This document shows, piece after piece, positions 1 to 5,074 of a stretch of DNA of 5,074 nt. The notes under the pieces are model-generated. The model had not been told where the DNA came from and did no database searches. It was given only the letters and a program-made list of their open reading frames with translations. The position numbers and the translations under genes are program-made. How positions within the stretch are numbered: the first letter of the stretch is position 1; each line of letters begins with the position of its first letter. The stretch is taken from contig JADHLS010000503.1 of NCBI GenBank assembly GCA_016780605.1, positions 1-5,074 on the forward strand, in the 5' to 3' direction. The DNA is from Reyranella sp. (GTDB lineage: Bacteria; Pseudomonadota; Alphaproteobacteria; Reyranellales; Reyranellaceae).

Positions 1-228
1 GATCTCCTGCGGACGACGGCCAAGGAGCTCGGCCTGCCGTACCGCGAGATGCGCAGCCAGGCCGGGCACGATGCCTATGCCGTGGCGACCATGGCGCCGA
101 CGGCAATGATCTTCACGCCCTGCTTCGAGGGCATCAGCCACAACGTCAACGAGGCAATCGAGCTCGCGCGCTCGGTGCCGGGCGCCAACCTGCTGCTGAA
201 TGCGGCGGTGGCCAGGGCCAATCGTTAA
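1..228 (+). CDS. M20-family amidohydrolase, hydantoinase/carbamoylase type (C-terminal end, partial)
   Basis: Only the last 75 codons are present, in frame from base 1 to the TAA at 226-228. Two motifs are seen: SQAGHDA at fragment residues 19-25 and the segment around GISHNVNE at residues 44-51. Both are characteristic of the C-terminal catalytic part of the M20 hydantoinase/carbamoylase family, which includes N-carbamoyl-L-amino acid hydrolase, beta-ureidopropionase and allantoate amidohydrolase. In that family these are dinuclear-metal cytoplasmic enzymes that hydrolyse a C-N bond of a carbamoyl or amide substrate; the His of the SHN motif is the distal metal ligand and the His of GHD lies at the active site. 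Both histidines are present (residues 23 and 47), so this end looks intact. Full members are about 400-420 residues, so roughly 80% lies off the left edge. The exact substrate cannot be told from the fragment. The gene ends convergent to the MFS gene, with a hairpin repeat between them. Confidence 0.88.
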   Translation, partial: DLLRTTAKELGLPYREMRSQAGHDAYAVATMAPTAMIFTPCFEGISHNVNEAIELARSVPGANLLLNAAVARANR

Positions 229-234
229 TCATTG

Positions 235-367
235 TCTTCCGGACCGCGCGCCTCCGGCTCGCTCATCGTCTTTGCTGGGAGCGCGCCACTCCGTGGCGCT
301 CATGAGCGAGCCAGAGGCTCGCGGTCCGGAAGATTCCAAGCGCCACGGAGTGGCGCGCTCCCAGCAA
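235..367. repeat. REP/BIME-like cluster of four hairpins in A-B-A'-B' order
   Basis: Four short dyads fill almost all of the 152-bp gap between two convergent genes. Arm A (235-266) and arm A' (302-333) are reverse complements with 2 mismatches in 32; arm B (272-300) and arm B' (339-367) are perfect reverse complements over 29 bases. Each arm also folds on itself with a 7-bp stem and 3-nt loop: A at 246-262 (one mismatch), B at 283-299 (GCGCCAC/GTGGCGC), A' at 306-322 (GCGAGCC/GGCTCGC) and B' at 340-356. Interleaved imperfect palindromes between genes are typical of REP/BIME elements. This family assignment is inferred, because copy number elsewhere cannot be seen. No T-run follows any stem on either strand, so it is not a standard intrinsic terminator, although it may still limit read-through or protect 3' mRNA ends of both flanking genes. 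Confidence 0.82.
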
Positions 368-380
368 TGAGGGCGCGCAC

Positions 381-1694
381 CTAGTCCGATGCCAATGTCG
401 GGGATGCGAGGACCTTCGCCACCGCAAGCTCCGCCGGATAGAAGCGCGTGCCGACCATGAGGATGATCGCCGAGACGACGGCGAAGACCGGCATCACCGT
501 CAGCGCCGTCACCAGTCCGAAGGCGTCGGACAACACGCCTGTTATCAGCGGCCCGGCGGCCAGCCCGAACAGGTTCTGCGCCACGGCGACCATGGCGCCG
601 GCAGTGGCGCGCAGGCCGGGATGGATGACGTCGATGGCGACGGAGGGGACGGTGCCCGAGGCTGCCGTCATCATGAAGCCGCCGGCCGCGATCACCGCGA
701 ATTGCACGGCACTCGGCTGCATGGCACCGAAGCCCGCCGACAGGAGCAAGGCGGCCACCACAAGGCACGCCGCCGGCACCATCAGCTTGCGTTGCGGCGC
801 ACCGTCGCCGACGCGATCAGCGACGTAGCCCCACAGCACGATGCCGATGCTGCCCAGCACCAGCACGATCGCCGTCATCAGGCCGGCCCTGTCGGTCGCG
901 AGACCGTGGAAACGGTTGAGGTAGCTCGGCAGCCAGACATAGACCGTCGACACGGTGAGCAGCTGTGTCGCGCCGCCGGCATAGGCGATCAGGGCGGTGC
1001 GCGGCCCCAGGATGCCGCGCAGCACGCCGCGCACGCCCAGCCGCCGCGCTTCGGGATCGGTGAGCGGCACCGTGCCGTAGTCGCGCACCAGCAGGAACAG
1101 CAGCGCCAGGACGAGGCCCGGAATGCCGACCAGGCCGAACGCCGCCTGCCAGCCCCAGCGCGCGGTGATCACGCCGCCCACCGCCACGCCCAGCACCGAA
1201 CCGACCACGGCCGCAGAGAGAAATCCGCCGATCACGGTGGCCCGCCGTGCCGCCGGGAACATGCTGGTGAGCAACGCGCCGCCGGCGGCGCCATAGCCTG
1301 CCTCGCCGAGACCAATGACAGTGCGCGCTGTGAGCAACTGGCCGTAGGTCTTCGACAGGCCACAGGCGATGGTGGCGAGGCTCCAGATCGTCGCCATGAC
1401 AACGATGCTCTTCACGCGGCTCCAGCGGTCGGCCAGGAGCGCGATGGGAAAGGCGAAGACGGCGACCGTGATCGAAACGGCGGCGGTCAGCGCAGCGAGC
1501 TGCTTGTCGCTCAAATCCCATTCCGCTTTCAGCGCCGGGAACATCGACACCACGATCTGCCGGTCCATGAAATCGAAGACCATCAGCAGGAACGTCATCG
1601 AGAAGGCGAACCACGCCTGACGCCGCGGCACCGGCCAGTGCCGGGCCCGATCCGGGTCGGCGCCCAGGCTCTTGTCGGCGGTCGCGAAATGCAT
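381..1694 (-). CDS. MFS transporter, 12-helix permease
   Basis: This encodes a complete 437-residue inner-membrane secondary transporter of the major facilitator superfamily. About 12 hydrophobic segments are arranged as two six-helix halves separated by a charged loop near residues 204-230. Visible signatures are DRQIVV after helix 1 (residues 44-49), the motif A loop LADRWSRVKS between helices 2 and 3 (87-96), RTVIGLGEAGYG in helix 4 (124-135), a degenerate second motif A around GYVADRVGD (289-297), and GPLITGVLSDAFG near helix 11 (381-393). The DRQ motif and GEAGYG resemble spinster-like and organic-acid MFS carriers, but the substrate is not predictable. The ATG at 1694 is chosen because GGGAGAG (1703-1709 on the minus strand) lies 8 nt upstream. 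An in-frame GTG at 1727 would add 11 residues and place that site inside the gene. It is divergent from the ABC importer operon, with 201 bp between starts, and convergent with the hydrolase. Confidence 0.9.
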   Translation of the reverse strand: MHFATADKSLGADPDRARHWPVPRRQAWFAFSMTFLLMVFDFMDRQIVVSMFPALKAEWDLSDKQLAALTAAVSITVAVFAFPIALLADRWSRVKSIVVMATIWSLATIACGLSKTYGQLLTARTVIGLGEAGYGAAGGALLTSMFPAARRATVIGGFLSAAVVGSVLGVAVGGVITARWGWQAAFGLVGIPGLVLALLFLLVRDYGTVPLTDPEARRLGVRGVLRGILGPRTALIAYAGGATQLLTVSTVYVWLPSYLNRFHGLATDRAGLMTAIVLVLGSIGIVLWGYVADRVGDGAPQRKLMVPAACLVVAALLLSAGFGAMQPSAVQFAVIAAGGFMMTAASGTVPSVAIDVIHPGLRATAGAMVAVAQNLFGLAAGPLITGVLSDAFGLVTALTVMPVFAVVSAIILMVGTRFYPAELAVAKVLASPTLASD

Positions 1695-1702
1695 TGAATC
1701 GT

Positions 1703-1709
1703 CTCTCCC
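1703..1709 (-). promoter_or_regulatory. Shine-Dalgarno site of the MFS gene
   Basis: Minus-strand GGGAGAG sits 8 nt before the ATG at 1694. It decides between that ATG and the upstream in-frame GTG at 1727, which has no comparable purine-rich site. Confidence 0.65.
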
Positions 1710-1731
1710 ACGCGCACCATAAAGCACAATG

Positions 1732-1755
1732 CGCCCAGCTGGAATCAGCTGGGCG
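1732..1755. promoter_or_regulatory. Perfect 9-6-9 inverted repeat in the divergent intergenic region (candidate operator)
   Basis: CGCCCAGCT (1732-1740) and AGCTGGGCG (1747-1755) are perfect reverse complements around a 6-base centre, GGAATC. The site also contains two copies of the hexamer CAGCTG starting at 1736 and 1746, exactly 10 bp apart, about one helical turn. It lies 37 bases upstream of the MFS start and 140 bases upstream of the solute-binding protein start, where a dimeric regulator could affect one or both divergent units. No regulator gene is in the window and I do not recognise the site as a known operator. It could instead form an RNA hairpin in the MFS leader if transcription starts upstream of it. 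The role is inference; the symmetry is seen directly. Confidence 0.45.
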
Positions 1756-1895
1756 GACTGTGCCTCTTGCCACGAGTATCACCGGCACGCGCGAGTCCAG
1801 GCCAATCGTCAGCGCCAAACCAATGGCATGGGAATTGCGTGGTTTTCGGGCTGGGTAGGGAACGCCAGCTCTTCAACGGATGAGATGGTGACCAC

Positions 1896-3500
1896 ATGAA
1901 ACGTCGAGTTCTTCTGCAAGGTGCCGCTGGCGCCGCTCTGCTCGCGGGCGGCGCTCCGGCGATGGCCCAGAGCCGGGCGGAGACGCTGCGCTATGTGACG
2001 GGCGCCACGATCAACACGCTCGACCTCACGATGTTCGGCTCCACGCGCGAGGCGTTCGGGCTCAGCATGAACGTCTACGACCGGCTGTTCCGCTTCGGGC
2101 GCAAGAAGGTCGCCGACTACTGGGTGTTCGATCCCGACACCATCACGGGCGAGCTGGCGAAGGCCTACAGCATCAGCCCCGACAACAAGGTCATCACCAT
2201 CACGCTGCGCCCCGATGCGACCTGGCACGACGGCACGCCGGTGACAGCCGAGGACATCAAGTGGTCGCTCGATCGCGCCGTCTCGGCCAAGTCGCTGGCC
2301 CAGCCGCAGTTCACCACCGGCTCGCTGACCAGCGTCGATCAGTTCAAGATCGTCGACCCGCAGACGCTCACCGTGACGCTGGAGAAACCCGATCGACTGG
2401 CGCTGGCCAACCTCTGTGTGCCCTACGCCATCATGATCAACAGCAAGCTCGCCAAGAAGAACGCCACGGCCGAGGACCCGTGGGCGCAGGAATGGATGAA
2501 GACCAACACCGCGGCGAGCGGCGCCTACATCGTCGAGAGCCACAAGCCCGGCGAAAGCACGGTGCTGCGGCGCAACGAGAAGTGGGTCGGCGGGCCGGGC
2601 GGCGCGTTGCCCAACTTCAAGCGCGTCATCATCCAGACAGTCCCGGAGCCCGCGACGCGCGCCAACCTGGTCGAGCGCGGCGATGCCGACCTCGCCATCG
2701 ACCTCGCCGCCGCCGACCTGCCCACCATCGAGACCTCGGCCAAGGCCAAGCTCGTCTCCATGCCGCAGACCAACGGCTTCACCCACATCGCAATGAACAC
2801 CCAGCTCGCCCCCTTCGACAACGTCAAGGTGCGCAAGGCGATCGCCGCCGCGTTGCCCTACGAAGACATGTTCAAGGCCGCGATCTTCGGCCGCGGCAAG
2901 AAGCTCTATGACGGTACCTGGTCGACGACCCCGCCGGATGCCAGCTTCCCGCAGCCCATCCCCAACAAGACCGATCCGGCGCTGGCCAAGAAGCTGCTGG
3001 CGGAAGCGGGTTACCCCAACGGCTTCTCGACGACCTTCTCCTTCAATGTCGGCGCCGCGGCGACGGCCGAACCGCTGGCGGCGCTGGTGAAGGAGGCGCT
3101 GGGCAAGGCCGGCATCCAGGTCGAGATCCAGAAGAAGCCGGATGCCGAGTTCAATACGCTGGCGTCGGAACGCAAGATGCCATTTTTCACCGACGGCGCC
3201 ACGGCCTGGCTACCCTACACCTATTACTTCTTCTATCTTTACTTCACGCGCGAACAGCGCTGGAACTTCGCTTCCTTCAAGAGCACCAAGATGGAAGAGC
3301 TGACCCTCGACGCGCGCTACCAGACCGACAAGGCAAAGTACGACGACGACTGCGTGAAGATGATCGAGATCTTCGGCGCCGAGACGCCGTTGATCATGCT
3401 CTGGCAGCCCAACCACGACGCGGCGATGTCCAAGTCGGTCGACGGCTACACCTATCAGTTCTACCGCCAGGCCGACTTCCGCGACCTGAAGAGGGTTTAG
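1896..3500 (+). CDS. ABC transporter periplasmic solute-binding protein, family 5 (peptide/nickel/opine type)
   Basis: This 534-residue protein is a normal length for SBP family 5, the ligand receptor of Dpp/Opp-type importers. Residues 1-24 form an export signal: positive MKRR, a hydrophobic Ala/Leu/Gly core, then A-M-A before Q25 as a type I signal peptidase site. RRVLLQ is Tat-like, so the export route is uncertain. No lipobox Cys is seen, so it should be a soluble periplasmic protein. The family signature runs over residues 103-128 (LRPDATWHDGTPVTAEDIKW within it). SGAYIVESHKPGE (208-220) and the segment with FDNVKVRKAIAAALPYEDM (307-325) match further conserved family blocks. The ligand cannot be assigned: family members bind peptides, opines, sugars, nickel-chelates and other solutes. 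The start is the only ATG giving a complete signal peptide, with a weak GGTG ribosome site (1887-1890) 5 nt upstream. It is the first gene of an operon with two permeases; the TAG is 1 bp before the next start. Confidence 0.93.
   Translation: MKRRVLLQGAAGAALLAGGAPAMAQSRAETLRYVTGATINTLDLTMFGSTREAFGLSMNVYDRLFRFGRKKVADYWVFDPDTITGELAKAYSISPDNKVITITLRPDATWHDGTPVTAEDIKWSLDRAVSAKSLAQPQFTTGSLTSVDQFKIVDPQTLTVTLEKPDRLALANLCVPYAIMINSKLAKKNATAEDPWAQEWMKTNTAASGAYIVESHKPGESTVLRRNEKWVGGPGGALPNFKRVIIQTVPEPATRANLVERGDADLAIDLAAADLPTIETSAKAKLVSMPQTNGFTHIAMNTQLAPFDNVKVRKAIAAALPYEDMFKAAIFGRGKKLYDGTWSTTPPDASFPQPIPNKTDPALAKKLLAEAGYPNGFSTTFSFNVGAAATAEPLAALVKEALGKAGIQVEIQKKPDAEFNTLASERKMPFFTDGATAWLPYTYYFFYLYFTREQRWNFASFKSTKMEELTLDARYQTDKAKYDDDCVKMIEIFGAETPLIMLWQPNHDAAMSKSVDGYTYQFYRQADFRDLKRV
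3490..3495 (+). promoter_or_regulatory. Shine-Dalgarno site supporting the TTG start of the first permease gene
   Basis: AGAGGG lies inside the last codons of the solute-binding protein gene and ends 6 nt before the TTG at 3502. It supports this uncommon start codon and suggests coupled translation of the two genes. Confidence 0.6.
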
Positions 3501-3501
3501 C

Positions 3502-4527
3502 TTGCTGGCCGGTATCGCCCGGCGCGTCGGCCGCAGGTTGTTGGCGTCGATCCCCGCACTGCTCGGCGTCGTGATCGTCACCTTCACGCTGATGCGCGTC
3601 CTGCCCGGCGATCCCGCGACCTTCTTCGCCTCGGGCCCCAGCGCGGGCAAGGAGGAGATCGAGGAACTGCGCCGCACCATGGGCCTCGACAAGCCGATCC
3701 CGGTGCAGCTGGTGCGTTACCTGGGCGAGATCGCGCGCGGCGACTTCGGCCGCTCGATGACGACGGGACAGCCCGTCGTGCTCGACATCAAGCGTCGGCT
3801 GCCGGCGTCGCTCGAGCTCACCTGCACCGCGCTGGTCATCGCGCTGTTTCTGGCCATTCCGCTCGGGATCTTCGCCGCCCTGCGCCAGGGCTCGCTGATC
3901 GATCACGCGGTGCGGCTGCTCTGCACGCTCGGCGTCTGCGTGCCGACCTTCGTATCCGGCCTGCTGCTGATCTATGCCTTCTATTATCTGCTGGGCTGGG
4001 CGCCCGATCCGACGGCGCGGATCGACATCTTCGCCTCGGCTCCGCCCGACATCACCGGCTTCTACCTGATCGACTTCGCGCTCACCGGCGACTGGGAAGG
4101 CTGGTGGGCCGCCTTCCGCCAGCTGATTCTCCCTGCCTTCACCATGGCGCTGTTCGTGCTGGCGCCGCTCGCCCGCATGACCCGCGCCTCGATGCTGGCG
4201 GTGCTGGGCAGCGACTTCATCCGCACCGCCCACGCCATGGGCCTGTCGCGATTGCGCATTGTCGTGGCCTATGCGTTGCGCAATGCGCTGCTGCCGGTGA
4301 TCACCATCACCGGCATCGTGTTCTCGACCATGCTGGGCGCCAACGTGCTGGTCGAGAAGGTGTTCTCCTGGCCGGGCGTGGCCTCCTACGCGCTCGATGC
4401 ATTGCTTTCCTCCGACTACGCGCCGGTGCAGGCCTTCGTGCTGCTGATGGCCTCGATCTTCGTGCTGGTGAACGTCACCATCGACGTGCTGTACGGCATC
4501 GCCGATCCCCGGGTGTCGGTGGCATGA
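3502..4527 (+). CDS. ABC transporter permease, DppB/OppB type
   Basis: This 341-residue inner-membrane subunit is one half of the translocation channel of a peptide/nickel-class importer, and is within the usual DppB/OppB length (about 310-340). Hydrophobic segments are seen near residues 13-33, 106-127, 140-164, 207-226, 262-285 and 310-332, giving six helices. The N-terminal helix runs into MRVLPGDPA (31-39), a DppB hallmark. GDFGRSM (80-86) matches the conserved periplasmic loop. RTAHAMGLSRLRIVVAYALRN (241-261) carries the EAA-type cytoplasmic loop, with the conserved Gly at 247, that docks on the ATPase. YGIADPRV near the C-terminus (331-338) is the family's usual ending. The TTG at 3502 is chosen because it follows the previous stop by 1 bp, has an AGAGGG site 6 nt upstream, and keeps the full basic N-terminus. 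Its TGA overlaps the ATG of the next permease (ATGA at 4524-4527), so translation is probably coupled. Confidence 0.93.
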   Translation: MLAGIARRVGRRLLASIPALLGVVIVTFTLMRVLPGDPATFFASGPSAGKEEIEELRRTMGLDKPIPVQLVRYLGEIARGDFGRSMTTGQPVVLDIKRRLPASLELTCTALVIALFLAIPLGIFAALRQGSLIDHAVRLLCTLGVCVPTFVSGLLLIYAFYYLLGWAPDPTARIDIFASAPPDITGFYLIDFALTGDWEGWWAAFRQLILPAFTMALFVLAPLARMTRASMLAVLGSDFIRTAHAMGLSRLRIVVAYALRNALLPVITITGIVFSTMLGANVLVEKVFSWPGVASYALDALLSSDYAPVQAFVLLMASIFVLVNVTIDVLYGIADPRVSVA

Positions 4528-5074
4528 GCGACCTTGCCATCGGCCGGTCGGGCATCGGGCGCCACGCCGCCTACGTGCTGCGCTCCAACCCGGTCACCGC
4601 CGTGGCGAGCCTGGGTGCCCTGGCTTTGATCTTCATCGCGCTCTTTGCGCCGCTGCTGGTGCCCTACGATCCCGTGGCGTCCAACGTGCCCAACGCACTG
4701 AAGCCGCCGTCGGCGGCGCACTGGGCCGGCACCGACCAGCTGGGGCGCGACATCCTGAGCCGCATCCTGGCGGCGACGCGGCTCGACCTCCTGATCGCCT
4801 TCTCGGCAGTCAGCCTCTCCTTCGCGGTCGGCGCGGTGATCGGCGGCTTCTGCGGCTATGTCGGCGGCAACCTCGATCGCTGGATCGGCCGCTTCGTCGA
4901 CGTGCTGATGGCCTTTCCGCTGTTCGTGCTGGCGATGGCGCTGGTGGCGGCGCTGGGCAATCGCATCGAGAACATCATCATCGCCACCGCCATCATCAAC
5001 CTGCCGTTCTATATTCGCTTCGCGCGCGCCGAGGTGAACGTGCGGCGCAACGCCGGTTGGGTCGAGGCGGCGCG
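4524..5074 (+). CDS. ABC transporter permease, DppC/OppC type (N-terminal part, partial)
   Basis: The open frame runs from ATG 4524 to the right edge with no stop, giving 183 residues of a protein usually about 280-300 long. It is the second channel subunit and pairs with the DppB-type permease just upstream. A first helix lies near residues 25-47 (ASLGALALIFIALFAPLLVP). It is followed by the DppC hallmark GTDQLGRDILSRI (69-81). Further helices are near 89-111, 125-145 and 150-166. The visible end, GWVEAA (178-183), is the beginning of the EAA loop that contacts the ATPase, so the cut falls in that motif. Nothing in the visible part looks damaged. The start overlaps the previous gene's stop by 4 bp (ATGA). 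One or two ATPase genes (DppD/DppF type) are expected downstream, outside the window. Confidence 0.92.
   Translation, partial: MSDLAIGRSGIGRHAAYVLRSNPVTAVASLGALALIFIALFAPLLVPYDPVASNVPNALKPPSAAHWAGTDQLGRDILSRILAATRLDLLIAFSAVSLSFAVGAVIGGFCGYVGGNLDRWIGRFVDVLMAFPLFVLAMALVAALGNRIENIIIATAIINLPFYIRFARAEVNVRRNAGWVEAA

Noticed and set aside
235..367. CRISPR array or intrinsic terminator reading of the repeat cluster
   Set aside because: The repeats alternate in orientation with 1-6 base gaps and have no spacers of regular length, so it is not CRISPR. No U-tract follows any stem on either strand, so it is not a canonical rho-independent terminator.
229..768. Minus-strand 179-codon open frame running through the hairpin repeat
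   Set aside because: It is a shadow of the MFS 3' end extended through the repeat, with Arg/His-rich translation and no motifs.
621..1697. Long + strand open frame (358 codons) opposite the MFS gene, as well as shorter frames at 448-828 and 1369-1620
   Set aside because: The translations are rich in His, Arg, Gln and Asp with no domain or hydrophobic pattern. They are antisense shadows of the MFS gene, which has clear motifs, as expected at high GC.
1716..1744. Possible minus-strand promoter TTCCAG-17-TATGGT for the MFS gene
   Set aside because: The -35 matches consensus at only about 2 of 6 positions, and the predicted start would leave almost no leader before the ribosome site.
817..1818. 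Minus-strand 333-codon open frame overlapping the MFS gene in another frame
   Set aside because: It is Arg/Ala/Gly-rich low-complexity translation without family motifs, and the same strand carries the real MFS frame.
1817..1845. AAACCA/TGGTTT inverted hexamers with a 17-base spacer before the binding-protein gene
   Set aside because: Six-base arms with a long spacer are easily found by chance in 200 bp, and the flanks do not extend the symmetry.
1809..2786. Minus-strand 325-codon open frame opposite the solute-binding protein gene
   Set aside because: It is an antisense shadow. The + strand frame has a signal peptide and family-5 signatures, while this one has only Gly/Arg/Asp/Leu-rich composition.
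3394..4233. Minus-strand 279-codon open frame opposite the DppB-type permease
   Set aside because: It is rich in charged residues and Gln with no recognisable domain, and is antisense to a clear membrane permease.

Overview
The window looks like ordinary chromosome of a GC-rich bacterium, most likely an alphaproteobacterium. That placement is inferred from codon use rich in G/C at third positions, the long spurious open frames this creates, and protein sequences typical of soil Rhizobiales/Rhodospirillales transporters. The sequence alone does not fix a genus.

Layout: (1) 1-228, + strand, is the C-terminal end of an M20-type metallohydrolase of the hydantoinase/N-carbamoyl-amino-acid hydrolase group, cut by the window's left edge. 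(2) 229-380 is a 152-bp gap between convergent genes, filled almost entirely (235-367) by four short hairpins in the order A-B-A'-B', a REP/BIME-like element. (3) 381-1694, - strand, is a complete 12-helix MFS permease. (4) 1695-1895 is a 201-bp divergent intergenic region with a perfect 9-6-9 dyad at 1732-1755. (5) 1896 to the right edge, + strand, is a compact ABC importer operon of the peptide/nickel (Dpp/Opp) class: a periplasmic family-5 solute-binding protein, a DppB/OppB-type permease (TTG start, 1 bp after the previous stop) and a DppC/OppC-type permease (ATGA overlap, cut by the right edge).

How they may work together: the importer would bring a small organic solute, perhaps a peptide-like or amide compound, into the cytoplasm. 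The upstream hydrolase would be a plausible consumer of an imported N-carbamoyl or amide substrate. The divergent MFS carrier may move a related compound in or out. This is a guess from proximity, and nothing in the sequence names the substrate. The one or two ATPase subunits the importer needs are not in the window and would be expected just past the right edge.

I found no convincing new biological system. The most noteworthy signal is the interleaved hairpin repeat between the convergent genes, followed by the dyad in the divergent promoter region.
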